From: an uncultured Paludibacter sp.
Lineage (GTDB): Bacteria > Bacteroidota > Bacteroidia > Bacteroidales > Paludibacteraceae
Assembly (NCBI GenBank): GCA_937927845.1
Contig: CALFXE010000090.1
Span: 33,932-97,931 of the forward strand
Direction of reading: 5' to 3'
Length of the DNA: 64,000 nucleotides
A program made the position numbers and the translations under genes. Below, in pieces: positions 16,891 through 25,790 of this stretch (its first letter is position 1; each line of letters begins with the position of its first letter). Below the pieces are notes generated by a model, which ran no database searches, was not told the origin of the DNA, and saw only the letters and a list, made by a program, of their open reading frames with translations.

Positions 16891-17631
16891 ATGAATATCT
16901 TTCAAGATACCGGCAAGTATACGCTCTTAATGAAAAGAGTTTTAGTTGCCCCCGACCGATGGCGTATGTTCTTCCGCCAACTACCAAAAGAATTAGAAAA
17001 ACTTGGGTTACAGTCGCTACCAATTGTTGTGATTATCTCAATTTTTATTGGAGCTATTATGACTATCCAGACCAAGTTAAACACGGAAAACCCGATGCTG
17101 CCGACTTATAGTACCGGACTTGTTACACGAGATACTCTATTGCTCGAATTTTCATCTACTATATTGTGTTTGATATTAGCAGGAAAAATTGGCTCTAATA
17201 TCGCCTCGGAAATTGGTACAATGCGTATTACCGAACAAATTGATGCCCTTGAAATAATGGGTGTTAACTCGGCTAATTATCTTATTCTTCCAAAAATTGT
17301 GGCTTTTGTATTTATGATGCCTTTCTTAGTGATTTTCAGTATGACAATCGGATTAGTTGGTGGTTATTTAGTTGGAGTATTTAGTGATATAATTACTACA
17401 GCCGACTATCTGCTCGGTATTCAGTATGCCTTTATTCCGTATTATGTGTTCTATTCTTTAGTGAAATCTTTGGTGTTTGCTTTTATAATATCGTCTGTTG
17501 CAGCATATTATGGATATTATGCCTATGGTGGTGCGTTAGATGTGGGTAAGGCAAGTACAAATGCTGTGGTGAATGGCAGTATCTTGATATTGTTCTTTAA
17601 TTTGCTGATAACTAATGTGATGTTGAATTAG
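16891..17631 (+). CDS. mlaE: MlaE-family lipid ABC transporter permease
   Basis: 246 residues, normal for the family. MlaE is the inner-membrane permease of the MCE-type phospholipid transporter that maintains outer-membrane lipid asymmetry. Family features are LGLQSLPIVVIISIFIGAIM, the EIGTMRITEQIDALEIMGV signature near residues 110-128 (contact with the ATPase) and several hydrophobic segments to the C-terminus. It is followed 90 bp later by the ATPase gene. The substrate-binding MlaD/MCE gene that often follows is not in this window, so a third component must be encoded elsewhere. Confidence 0.92.
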   Translation: MNIFQDTGKYTLLMKRVLVAPDRWRMFFRQLPKELEKLGLQSLPIVVIISIFIGAIMTIQTKLNTENPMLPTYSTGLVTRDTLLLEFSSTILCLILAGKIGSNIASEIGTMRITEQIDALEIMGVNSANYLILPKIVAFVFMMPFLVIFSMTIGLVGGYLVGVFSDIITTADYLLGIQYAFIPYYVFYSLVKSLVFAFIISSVAAYYGYYAYGGALDVGKASTNAVVNGSILILFFNLLITNVMLN

Positions 17632-17632
17632 T

Positions 17633-17694
17633 GATTAGTAATAAAATAGTCAATAGTCAACAGACCATAGACTATAGACAATAGACAATAAACC
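17633..17694. repeat. AGTCAATAGTC / GACCATAGAC dispersed repeat, copy 1
   Basis: AATAGTCAATAGTCAACAGA is followed by CCATAGACTATAGACAATAG. The left half (AGTCAATAGTC) and right half (GACTATAGAC) are near reverse complements and could form an imperfect hairpin between mlaE and mlaF. A second copy lies after mlaF at 18484-18558. Confidence 0.75.
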
Positions 17695-17721
17695 AAAGTG
17701 TGACATGGAAATATTGTAATT

Positions 17722-18480
17722 ATGATAAGCGTTAAAAATGTAGATAAGATTTTTGGTGATAATCATGTTCTGAAAAATATATCGGCTGATTTTGAAGCAG
17801 GTAAAACAAATATGATTATTGGTGCAAGTGGATCGGGTAAGACTGTTCTGATGAAAAGTATTATTGGTCTGCATCGCATCAATAATGGTAGAATTGAATA
17901 TGATGGGCGGAATTTACCTGATATGAAAATGAGTGATATCAGAATTTTACGTCGTGAGGTGGGAATGTTGTTTCAAGGTTCGGCTTTGTTCGATTCGCTT
18001 AGTGTGCTCGAAAATGTTATGTATCCGCTTGAAATGTTTTCACGCACTTCTAAAGAGGAGATGAAAGATAGGGCTATTACTTGTCTGAAACGTGTTGATT
18101 TGCCCGAACATTCTTATCATCTTGCTCCTTCGGAAATTAGTGGCGGTATGCAGAAGCGTGTTGCTATTGCCCGTGCTATTTCATTGCAACCTAAGTATCT
18201 CTTTTGCGACGAGCCAAATTCCGGACTTGACCCAAAGACTTCTTTGATTATCGATCAACTTATCAGCGAAATTACACATGAATTTAATATCACTACTATT
18301 ATTAATTCACATGATATGAACTCGGTGATGGAGATAGGTGAGCATATCATCTTTATCAATAAAGGTGAAAAAGCATGGGAAGGTAGTAAAGAAGATATCT
18401 TTCATGTTGAAAATGAGGAACTGAATGATTTTGTTTTTGCCTCTGAATTATATCAGAAAGTTAAAAAAGCGAATCAGTAA
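17722..18480 (+). CDS. mlaF: MlaF-family lipid ABC transporter ATP-binding protein
   Basis: 252 residues. The ATPase of the MCE-type lipid transporter, acting on the cytoplasmic face of the MlaE permease. Walker A is GASGSGKT (34-41), the ABC signature is SGGMQKRVAIARAI, Walker B is YLFCDEPNSGLDP, and the switch histidine is in INSHDMNSV. It is separated from mlaE by a 90-bp spacer that holds a hairpin-forming repeat. Another copy of the same repeat follows its stop. Confidence 0.93.
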   Translation: MISVKNVDKIFGDNHVLKNISADFEAGKTNMIIGASGSGKTVLMKSIIGLHRINNGRIEYDGRNLPDMKMSDIRILRREVGMLFQGSALFDSLSVLENVMYPLEMFSRTSKEEMKDRAITCLKRVDLPEHSYHLAPSEISGGMQKRVAIARAISLQPKYLFCDEPNSGLDPKTSLIIDQLISEITHEFNITTIINSHDMNSVMEIGEHIIFINKGEKAWEGSKEDIFHVENEELNDFVFASELYQKVKKANQ

Positions 18481-18483
18481 GAA

Positions 18484-18558
18484 ATAGTCAATAGTCAATA
18501 GTCAATAGTCAATAGTCAAGAAACCATAGACCATAGACCATAGACCATAGACAATAAA
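18484..18558. repeat. AGTCAATAGTC / GACCATAGAC dispersed repeat, copy 2
   Basis: Four to five tandem AGTCAAT heptamers (from 18485), then AGAAACCATAG and three tandem ACCATAG heptamers ending in ACAATAA. The same heptamers form the copy at 17633-17694, but copy numbers differ, as expected of an unstable short tandem array. It fills the gap between mlaF and xth. Confidence 0.75.
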
Positions 18559-18564
18559 AAAAAT

Positions 18565-19326
18565 ATGCGAATAATTTCATACAACGTAAACGGTATCCGC
18601 GCTGCTCTTAACAAGGGTTTTGCGGATTGGTTAAAAGAGGAATCGCCTGATGTGCTATGCCTTCAGGAAACTAAGGCTCAGCCCGATCAGATAGACACTA
18701 TGCTTTTTGCTGAAATGGGTTATACTTCTTACCTTCATTCTGCTGAAAAAAAAGGATATAGCGGTGTGGCTATTCTTACGAAAATAGCTCCCGATAATGT
18801 GGTTGTGGGTATGAATAACCCAAAATATGATTCTGAAGGTCGTGTTATTCGTGCAGACTTTGGCGACTTATCTGTTTTGTGTGTATATATCCCTTCCGGA
18901 TCGTCAGGTGATGAACGTCAGGCTTTTAAGATGGAATTTCTTGAAGATTTCCTGCCTTTTATTGAAGAATTACGTAAAACCAGACCAAATTTAGTCGTTT
19001 GTGGCGATTATAATATCTGTCATAAACCTATAGATATTAACAATCCTCAACGTCAGATTGGAGTTTCAGGATTTCTTCCTGAGGAGCGCGAATGGTTAGA
19101 TAGATACGAAGCGACCGGTATGATTGATTCTTTTAGAGTCTTCGATCAAGCTCCTGAACGTTATAGCTGGTGGAGTTATCGTGGAGGTGCAAGATCTCGT
19201 AATGTAGGGTGGCGTATTGATTACCATTGGGTTAGTAAGCCTTTAAAAGACAATCTGAGAGGTGCAGAAATTCTTGTCGATGTTGTACATTCAGATCATT
19301 GTCCGGTTACTCTCGAACTGAAGTAA
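18565..19326 (+). CDS. xth: Exodeoxyribonuclease III / AP endonuclease
   Basis: 253 residues. Cleaves abasic sites and removes 3' blocks in base-excision repair. It belongs to the exonuclease-endonuclease-phosphatase fold: MRIISYNVNGIRAAL, metal-binding Glu in CLQETKAQ (E35), VCGDYNICHKPIDI (catalytic Asp/Asn), the substrate loop WWSYRGGARSRNVGWRIDY and terminal SDHCPV with the catalytic His. The gene follows the mla genes on the same strand, with no clear promoter of its own in the repeat-filled gap. Confidence 0.95.
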   Translation: MRIISYNVNGIRAALNKGFADWLKEESPDVLCLQETKAQPDQIDTMLFAEMGYTSYLHSAEKKGYSGVAILTKIAPDNVVVGMNNPKYDSEGRVIRADFGDLSVLCVYIPSGSSGDERQAFKMEFLEDFLPFIEELRKTRPNLVVCGDYNICHKPIDINNPQRQIGVSGFLPEEREWLDRYEATGMIDSFRVFDQAPERYSWWSYRGGARSRNVGWRIDYHWVSKPLKDNLRGAEILVDVVHSDHCPVTLELK

Positions 19327-19452
19327 TTGCTTGTCATTTAATTAAAAAATATAAATATTCAATCTTATATAAGGTTAACAGCTTTTTTGTTACTATTTTT
19401 GCACTCTGAATTTTAAATATTAATGGTCGTAAATACCAAAATGTGCTGTAAA

Positions 19453-20853
19453 ATGGGAAAATACTTTTATAAATTACTGATTTTCGTAATTGCTCTAAGT
19501 ACTTTGAATTCGTGTTTGTGGAACGACGATGATGATATTGAATATTCAGAAGATGCAAATTTTGTGTCTTTGAAATTTGCGGCAAATGATAGTATACCTG
19601 GATTGGAAAATGCTGTTTTCTCTCTTGAGTATGACGATTTGTTGTTAGATTCTGTAATAGTTAATCTCGACTCACTACCTTATAATACACGTATAGATAG
19701 TGTTTTTCCTACTTTTGCGTTTAAAAGCACTTCGGCTTGCTATCTGATTATGACGGATACACTTGGTACCGGACTTGACACTGTTCCTCTTACCGGAAAG
19801 GATACTATAGATTTTACTCGTGTTAAATATGTGCTAAACTTCCCATCGCTCAGCACTGCTAATCCGAAAAAATATAATATTAAGGTAAATGTACACACTA
19901 TTGAGGGTGAATTGTATCTCTGGAATCAACTTACACCTTCTGTATATAGTCATAGCGGAGATGTGCAAAAGGCTGTTTTTTTCAATAATAAGTTCTTGTT
20001 CTTTGCGAGTTCCGGACTGAAAAACTATTTATATTCTTCTCCCGATGGTGAGATTTGGAGTAATGAAAGTATTGTTGGGATGCCTACTTTTGCGCAATTA
20101 AGGCATTTGGTGTCGTTTAAAGATAAGTTGATGCTTGCTCATGATGATGGGCTGATTTACTCTTCTGATGATGGTATAAACTGGTCAGGTGCTAACCCGA
20201 ATGTTGCTGCCGGTAATTCTGTAATCACTATATTATTTGAGCTTGAAGATAATTTATGGGCTGTATATAAGCAAGATGCAAGTAATAAATATTATTTTGC
20301 CACTTCCTCAGATGGTGTAAATTGGCAACTTAAGGAAGAAATTCCTGCTAATTTCCCGATTGTGGATTTTGCTTCTCTGTCTTTTAAATCAAGAACAAAC
20401 AAACCTAAGGCTATCGTTTTAGGAGGTTACTCTAAGAGTGGTGAGATTTTATCTTCAGTGTGGAATGTACAAAAAGATATTTCCAATAAATATGTTTGGG
20501 TGAATTTTATGGATGGTAAGAAGTCATTCGAAGCATTATCAGGTGCGCAATTGATAAATTACGACAATAAACTGCTGATGTTCGGTGGACAAGGAATCAA
20601 TGGCAGGGTTATCGAAGATGGTTATCGAGAGTCAATCGATGAAGGTTTGAGTTGGAGAAAAACCGATAGTATTTATAATGTTATTAAGGATATAGATAAA
20701 GATGTTATTTATCAAGCTCGCTCCAATCAGTCGGTTGTGCTTGATGATGCAAATCATTTTATTTATCTATTTGGCGGTCGTAGTCAGGGCACATCAGGTG
20801 TAACTACTTACTCTGATGTATGGCGTGGCAAACTTAACAAAATGTGGTTTTAA
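19453..20853 (+). CDS. DUF6242-type lipoprotein with exo-beta-propeller-like repeats
   Basis: About 466 residues from MGKYFYKLLIFVIALSTLNS at 19453; ATGs at 19423 and 19441 are possible but would put a polar extension before the signal peptide. The lipobox STLNSC marks a lipoprotein, followed by an acidic stretch (WNDDDDIEYSED). The second half holds Kelch/BNR-like motifs (SSPDGEIWSNE, SSDDGINWSG, TSSDGVNWQLK, LFGGRSQ), suggesting a beta-propeller. The role is unknown. It lies 16 bp upstream of a TonB-dependent receptor gene, so it is probably a surface partner of that receptor. Confidence 0.82.
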   Translation: MGKYFYKLLIFVIALSTLNSCLWNDDDDIEYSEDANFVSLKFAANDSIPGLENAVFSLEYDDLLLDSVIVNLDSLPYNTRIDSVFPTFAFKSTSACYLIMTDTLGTGLDTVPLTGKDTIDFTRVKYVLNFPSLSTANPKKYNIKVNVHTIEGELYLWNQLTPSVYSHSGDVQKAVFFNNKFLFFASSGLKNYLYSSPDGEIWSNESIVGMPTFAQLRHLVSFKDKLMLAHDDGLIYSSDDGINWSGANPNVAAGNSVITILFELEDNLWAVYKQDASNKYYFATSSDGVNWQLKEEIPANFPIVDFASLSFKSRTNKPKAIVLGGYSKSGEILSSVWNVQKDISNKYVWVNFMDGKKSFEALSGAQLINYDNKLLMFGGQGINGRVIEDGYRESIDEGLSWRKTDSIYNVIKDIDKDVIYQARSNQSVVLDDANHFIYLFGGRSQGTSGVTTYSDVWRGKLNKMWF

Positions 20854-20869
20854 ATAAATTAAGAAGATT

Positions 20870-22963
20870 TTGAAAACAATTATATTCAGAAAAACAACGA
20901 TTAGATTTCGTAAGTGGTCGAGAAAGGCTTATGCTGTATTTGCAAGTTTGGGTAAAGCTATTACTATAGGTAAATTGAAGGTTGGCGTTGCTGTAAAATC
21001 TCTAAATAACGGTATAGAATCTCTTAGTCAGGTCTTCTCGCTTTTCTTCTTACTTGTTGCCGGTGGTGCTACAGTTTCGGCAGTCGAACTTACCGATTCC
21101 ACAGAAATTCTGCTCGATGAATTACAGGTTTCCGCTGTACACGAAATTCAGTTTCCCGGTACGGGTAGGTATCTTCAATCATTTTCTTCTCAGGATATTA
21201 AAATTGCTCCGTCATCCGGACTTGATGGTTTTCTAAAAAGTGTATCGGGTGTGGATATTCGCCAGCGTGGTGTTGGAGACACTCAATCTGACATTTCAAT
21301 TCGTGGAGGTTCTTTCGATCAGGTATTGGTGTTATTGAATGGTGTGGATATTACGGACAGGCAAACCGGTCATCATAATTTGAATATACCGGTCGACTTA
21401 TCCGAAATTTCTGATATTGAGGTTCTTCAAGGCAGTGCAGCTCGAAAATATGGTAGTCAAGCTTTTTCCGGTGCAATAAATATTATTACCAACCCAAGCA
21501 CAAAAAATAAAATTGATGCCTTATTTACTGCCGGCTCATTCAATACTTTCTCGCAGAAGATTTCAGTAGGATTAAATGAGTCCAATATTTCTCATTTTTC
21601 ATCTATTTCTCATAATTCAAGTAAAGGTTATAGACATAATACCGATTTTGATACCTATAATTTCTTTTCTCACACTAATTTCAATTTAGAAAATGTGGGT
21701 AAACTTGATTTTCAACTTGGTTATCAAAATAAATCTTTTGGAGCTAATGGTTTTTATGCTTTGGCTTATCCTAATCAATTTGAGCATACAGAAACATTCT
21801 TCACTTCTATAAGCTGGAAAAAAACAATTAACAGACTTTTACTTTCGGCTGATGTAAACTATCGAAAGCATTACGACAGATTCGAGCTTTTCAGAAGCTT
21901 TGTGGATGCTGCACCTTGGTATGTAGACCACAATTATCATCTTACGGATGTAGTTGGTGCTACGTTTAATGCTGATTATTTTAGCAAGTATGGTAAAATT
22001 TCTTTTGGTGCGATAGCTCATTATGATCATATATTCAGCACTGTGCTTGGTGAAAATATTGATGATATAAATAAGCAACCGATTAATAGATTTGAACGAA
22101 AAAGCGAGAAACATTTTACAAAAACTTCCGATCGCTTGGTGAATACTGCTTATGTAGATTATTCTAAAGCTTTTGGAAGTATCTATGTTTCAGCAGGAGG
22201 GTCGATGTCATATAATCAACAATTTGGAGCAAAATATAATTGGGGTGCTGATGTTAGTTATCTTCCGGTCAACAATTTCATTGTGCATGCTGCTTTAAAT
22301 TCAGCTTCGCGCTTGCCGACCTTTACCGATTTATATTATCAGAGTGCCACACAAACAGCAAATCCTAATCTACATCCTGAATCATCACTTACTTCAGAAT
22401 TGGGTTTGAAATATAAACTCAGAAATTTGCAATTTAATGCTAATGGCTTTTATCGAAAAGGAAGTAATATAATCGACTGGATAAAATATCCTGATGAGGT
22501 TAAATGGCAGAGTATGAATCTTGTAGAATTAAACACTTTAGGATATAGTATATCAATGGGTTACACTTTCAATAATTCTTCTGTTGAAAATCTTTCTTTG
22601 TCATATTCTTTTATCAACTCCGACAAGCAAGCTGCTGATTACGACTCTAAATATGCACTCGATTATCTGCGACATCAGTTGCTATTTAAATTTCATCATA
22701 ATGTTATTAAGAATACTTATATCACATGGAATGTAGCACTCAACGACAGAGCCGGTGAATATACCGATTTTGATACAGGCGTACTAAAACCTTATCAGCC
22801 ATACCTCCTTGCAGGTGCTCGCTTTGCGTGGGAGAAATATGGCTTTCTTGTTTTTACGGATGTTAATAATATGCTTAATTCTAATTATGTTGATTTTGGA
22901 GGATTACCTTTGCCGGGGATTAATGTGAATGTTGGTGTGAAGTGGAGGTTGCTTGGGAAATAA
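20870..22963 (+). CDS. TonB-dependent receptor with extended N-terminal region, TTG start
   Basis: 697 residues, starting at TTG 20870. The N-terminus has a basic segment (MKTIIFRKTTIRFRKWSRKA) and YAVFASLGKAITIGKLKVG before a hydrophobic stretch (VFSLFFLLVAGGATVSA). This WSRKxYAxFxSLG block is found before the signal sequence of some Bacteroidota exported proteins and resembles the extended signal region of autotransporters. Mature features are the TonB box LDELQVSA, plug motifs DISIRGGSFDQVLVLLNGVD and YGSQAFSGAINIIT, and barrel strands to the C-terminal VNVGVKWRLLGK. It is likely co-transcribed with the DUF6242 lipoprotein gene. The substrate is unknown. Confidence 0.9.
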   Translation: MKTIIFRKTTIRFRKWSRKAYAVFASLGKAITIGKLKVGVAVKSLNNGIESLSQVFSLFFLLVAGGATVSAVELTDSTEILLDELQVSAVHEIQFPGTGRYLQSFSSQDIKIAPSSGLDGFLKSVSGVDIRQRGVGDTQSDISIRGGSFDQVLVLLNGVDITDRQTGHHNLNIPVDLSEISDIEVLQGSAARKYGSQAFSGAINIITNPSTKNKIDALFTAGSFNTFSQKISVGLNESNISHFSSISHNSSKGYRHNTDFDTYNFFSHTNFNLENVGKLDFQLGYQNKSFGANGFYALAYPNQFEHTETFFTSISWKKTINRLLLSADVNYRKHYDRFELFRSFVDAAPWYVDHNYHLTDVVGATFNADYFSKYGKISFGAIAHYDHIFSTVLGENIDDINKQPINRFERKSEKHFTKTSDRLVNTAYVDYSKAFGSIYVSAGGSMSYNQQFGAKYNWGADVSYLPVNNFIVHAALNSASRLPTFTDLYYQSATQTANPNLHPESSLTSELGLKYKLRNLQFNANGFYRKGSNIIDWIKYPDEVKWQSMNLVELNTLGYSISMGYTFNNSSVENLSLSYSFINSDKQAADYDSKYALDYLRHQLLFKFHHNVIKNTYITWNVALNDRAGEYTDFDTGVLKPYQPYLLAGARFAWEKYGFLVFTDVNNMLNSNYVDFGGLPLPGINVNVGVKWRLLGK

Positions 22964-22993
22964 TCAGGTCATTGTAAAAATTAAAGAATTAAT

Positions 22994-23479
22994 TCACACT
23001 AAATATCCAAATTTTCCTTTGATAAACTCCTCAATATGCTGCCAAACTATTAATATCATATTTATATTGTCGTTCAGGCTATTAAGACCTTCAATTATTT
23101 CCTTGTGGTCAGATGGGTATTCATGTGTTAATTTGTTACGTACAGCACGTAAACTTAACCAATCTTCAGCAGAAGGGATAATATTTAATTGTTCTGCTTT
23201 GGAGAATATATCAATCTGTGAAAGTTCGCGTGTGTTTTCTGCCATGCTTTCCAAGATGTATCTTATAAGTTTATTTCCTATACTGTCTTGTAATTTAGTA
23301 AAGCGGAATATAAACTGATCAAAGAAACTCATTTCTTCAAAAGATACTAATTCGTAGGTTTCACTACTTAGCGGAAAGTAATTTTTTATTTTTGAATGTG
23401 CAAAATTCATTCGTTCTAAATGTTTTTGACAAGCCAAATAAGCTTCCCTCATCCTGTCGTTTTCTTCTTTTAAAATCAT
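22994..23479 (-). CDS. hepT: HepT-like HEPN RNase toxin
   Basis: 161 residues. An all-alpha HEPN domain with the catalytic RxxxxHxY motif as R114-NKLT-H119-E-Y121 (LRAVRNKLTHEY). HepT toxins cut RNA, in known cases tRNA, and are silenced when their partner MntA AMPylates the motif tyrosine; Tyr121 is the predicted acceptor here. It is longer than minimal HepT proteins (about 110-140 residues) through its N-terminal helices. The start overlaps the antitoxin stop by 4 bp (ATGA, 23476-23479), so the two are translationally coupled. Role in stress or phage defence is inferred from the family. Confidence 0.85.
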   Translation of the reverse strand: MILKEENDRMREAYLACQKHLERMNFAHSKIKNYFPLSSETYELVSFEEMSFFDQFIFRFTKLQDSIGNKLIRYILESMAENTRELSQIDIFSKAEQLNIIPSAEDWLSLRAVRNKLTHEYPSDHKEIIEGLNSLNDNINMILIVWQHIEEFIKGKFGYLV

Positions 23480-23787
23480 AGCTGCTCAGTTAATAGTTTT
23501 TTTGTGTTATGTATGGATTTGTAAAATGATTCTCTCTGTTTCAGCTTGCTATCGTCAAATACTATATCTATTTTTCTTTCTCCTATACTACGTTGTAGAT
23601 CAATGCTGTATCTGATTTCGTTGTTAAGTGTATAATATGCTTCTTCTGCATGGATTAATAAGTCAATGTCGCCACCCCTTAAATTATCATCGACTCTCGA
23701 ACCAAAAAGATATACCTTTACCGTATCGGAAAAATGTTTTTTTGCCAATAAAACTATCGCATTTATTTCATCTTTTGTGAGTCGCAT
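23476..23787 (-). CDS. mntA: MntA-like minimal nucleotidyltransferase antitoxin
   Basis: 103 residues. The nucleotidyltransferase signature is FGSRVDDNLRGGDIDLLI (G29-S30, D40 and D42), and a third acidic residue probably lies in RKIDIVFDD. The family transfers AMP to the HepT toxin tyrosine and so neutralises it. It is the first gene of the pair, has its own promoter, and shares 4 bp with hepT. Gene order antitoxin-toxin is usual for this type VII system. Confidence 0.88.
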   Translation of the reverse strand: MRLTKDEINAIVLLAKKHFSDTVKVYLFGSRVDDNLRGGDIDLLIHAEEAYYTLNNEIRYSIDLQRSIGERKIDIVFDDSKLKQRESFYKSIHNTKKLLTEQL

Positions 23788-23813
23788 AATGTTAATTGTG
23801 CGTCAAAGTTAAT

Positions 23814-23844
23814 ATATTTTATTTCTACAAAATAATTATTCCAA
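23814..23844 (-). promoter_or_regulatory. Promoter of mntA-hepT
   Basis: Minus-strand TTG (CAA 23842-23844) and TAACTTTG (CAAAGTTA 23814-23821) with a 20-bp spacer. It points at mntA, which starts 26 bp downstream. The -7 candidate of the divergent cyd operon (TATTTTTG, 23854-23861) lies close by. Confidence 0.6.
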
Positions 23845-23904
23845 AAAATATCTTATTTTTGTCGTTTGTAATTAGTACAAATATTCAATATATATTTAAA
23901 TATC

Positions 23905-24114
23905 ATGTTTAAGAAAGTTTATCTCTTCTATCGCGAAGGTTTTTCAAATATGACTATTGGAAAAAAACTTTGGATTATTATTCTTATCAAGCTTTTTATT
24001 ATGTTTGCAATTCTAAAGGTTTTTTTCTTCCCAAATCAACTGAAACAAAATTTTGATAATGATGCTGATAGAGGGGATCATGTAACAAATCAACTAATCG
24101 AAAGATCTAAATAA
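23905..24114 (+). CDS. DUF4492 small membrane protein of the cytochrome bd operon
   Basis: 69 residues with one central transmembrane helix (IIILIKLFIMFAILKVFFF, about 29-47) and a conserved N-terminus (YREGFSNMTIGKKLW). DUF4492 genes regularly precede cydAB in Bacteroidota and Campylobacterota, so this is probably an accessory subunit of cytochrome bd, in the way CydX serves the enterobacterial enzyme; that role is inferred. It starts 49 bp before cydA and has a TATTTTTG -7-like box upstream at 23854-23861. Confidence 0.85.
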   Translation: MFKKVYLFYREGFSNMTIGKKLWIIILIKLFIMFAILKVFFFPNQLKQNFDNDADRGDHVTNQLIERSK

Positions 24115-24163
24115 AATAAAAATCTCAAAATACAATCTCTCATAACATAAATAATTATTACAT

Positions 24164-25705
24164 ATGGAATTATTAGACATATCATTGGTTAACTGGTCGA
24201 GAGGGCAATTTGCTCTTACTGCCATGTATCACTGGCTGTTCGTACCTCTTACTCTCGGAGTAGGGGTTATTATGGCTATTATGGAGACAATCTATTACAA
24301 AACCGGTAAGGAAGAATGGAAGAAAATCACGAAGTTCTGGATGACACTTTTCGGAGTTAATTTTGCCTGTGGTGTTGCTACCGGTATTATACTTGAGTTT
24401 CAGTTTGGTACTAACTGGTCGAATTATAGCTGGTTCGTTGGCGATATATTTGGTGCTCCTCTGGCTATTGAGGGCATGCTTGCTTTTTTTCTTGAAGCAA
24501 CATTTATCTCAATTATGTTCTTCGGATGGAATAAAGTAAGTAAAGGATTTCACTTGACTTCTACCTGGCTACTCGTACTTGGTGCCACTTTCTCTGCTTT
24601 GTGGATTTTAGTTGCAAATGCATGGATGCAATATCCTGTAGGTATGGAGTTTAATCCCGATACTGCTCGTAACGAAATGATAGATTTCTGGGCAATACTT
24701 TCTTCTCCTGTAGCAATGAATAAGTTCCTGCACACCGTCTTTTCTGGCTGGATTATGGGTGCTTTGTTTGTTGTAGGTGTTAGCGCATGGTTTGTTTTGA
24801 AGAAAAGGGATATGAATTTCGCATTGAAGAGCCTTAAAATTGGTGCTATCTTCGGCGTTGTTGCTACTATCCTGATTATCGCAACAGGTGATGGTTCAGC
24901 TTATCATGTTGCACAAAAACAACCTATGAAACTTGCCGCTATGGAAGGACTTTATGAGGGTAAAGAAGGTGCAAATATAGTTGCAATGGGACTGCTTAAT
25001 CCCGATAAAGAATATGATAATGAAGAGGAAACTTTTCTTGTAAAAATGGATGTGCCGGTTCCGAAATTATTATCATTGCTCGGATATAGAAAAGCTGATG
25101 CTTTTGTTCCCGGCATCAAAGATATTATCGATGGATATACCTTGTCTGATGGTACTGTTGTTCCTTCTTTTGAAGATAAACAGGCAAGTGGTAGAGTTGC
25201 AATTCAGGCATTTAACGACTATCGCGTAGCAAAAGCGGCGGGTAATGATTCTCTTGCTGCTGTTCATAGAATCACTTTAAACGAAAATTATGCAAATTTT
25301 GGTTATGGCTATCTCGAACATCCTTCTGAGCTGATACCTAATGTAGCATTAGTGTTTTACTCTTTCCATTTTATGGTGGCTTTGGGTATTTTATTCTTAG
25401 TGCTGTTTGCTGCTTTGTGGTTCTTCCAATGGAAAGGTAAGTTGGATAAGGTGCCTTGGTTACTTTGGATTGCAATATTTACAATCCCATTAGGATATTT
25501 AGCCGGAGAATTAGGATGGGTGGTCTCGGAAGTCGGACGACAGCCATGGGTCATTCAGGATATTATGCCAACAAAGATTGCAGTGTCAAGTGTGTCGGTG
25601 CAATCGGTTAAAATAACCTTCTTCTTATTCTTGACTTTATTCTCAGCCTTGTTAGTAGCTGAAATAAAAGTAATGATAAAACAAATCAAAAAAGGTGTCG
25701 AATAA
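24164..25705 (+). CDS. cydA: Cytochrome bd quinol oxidase subunit I
   Basis: 513 residues. It carries the haems of the bd oxidase, which reduces oxygen to water with quinol electrons and scavenges oxygen in anaerobes. Family features are the start WSRGQFALTAMYHWLFVPLT (haem-ligand His), FLHTVFSGW (second His), the quinol-loop region (about 250-390) rich in charged residues, and the conserved GRQPWVIQ near the C-terminus. Multiple transmembrane helices are evident. It is followed by a repeat-filled 85-bp spacer, then cydB. Confidence 0.96.
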   Translation: MELLDISLVNWSRGQFALTAMYHWLFVPLTLGVGVIMAIMETIYYKTGKEEWKKITKFWMTLFGVNFACGVATGIILEFQFGTNWSNYSWFVGDIFGAPLAIEGMLAFFLEATFISIMFFGWNKVSKGFHLTSTWLLVLGATFSALWILVANAWMQYPVGMEFNPDTARNEMIDFWAILSSPVAMNKFLHTVFSGWIMGALFVVGVSAWFVLKKRDMNFALKSLKIGAIFGVVATILIIATGDGSAYHVAQKQPMKLAAMEGLYEGKEGANIVAMGLLNPDKEYDNEEETFLVKMDVPVPKLLSLLGYRKADAFVPGIKDIIDGYTLSDGTVVPSFEDKQASGRVAIQAFNDYRVAKAAGNDSLAAVHRITLNENYANFGYGYLEHPSELIPNVALVFYSFHFMVALGILFLVLFAALWFFQWKGKLDKVPWLLWIAIFTIPLGYLAGELGWVVSEVGRQPWVIQDIMPTKIAVSSVSVQSVKITFFLFLTLFSALLVAEIKVMIKQIKKGVE

Positions 25706-25789
25706 TTAGCACATTAGCATTACTTGTCCCGATTTATCGGGATTAGCACATTTGCATATTAATCACATTAGCATATTAAAAAAACATAT
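25706..25789. repeat. Dispersed repeat between cydA and cydB
   Basis: TTAGCACATTAGCATTACTT is followed by the palindrome TCCCGATTTATCGGGA, then more ACATTAGCA/TTTGCATATTAA units. It is the same family as 11828-11912 but lies inside the cydAB operon. Reading through it gives a false 13-residue N-terminal extension for CydB. Confidence 0.75.
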
Positions 25790-25790
25790 T

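Noticed and set aside
25752..25790. 39-bp N-terminal extension of cydB
   Set aside because: The extension (MHINHISILKKHI) is translated intergenic repeat. The normal CydB start MTTYEIL is at 25791.
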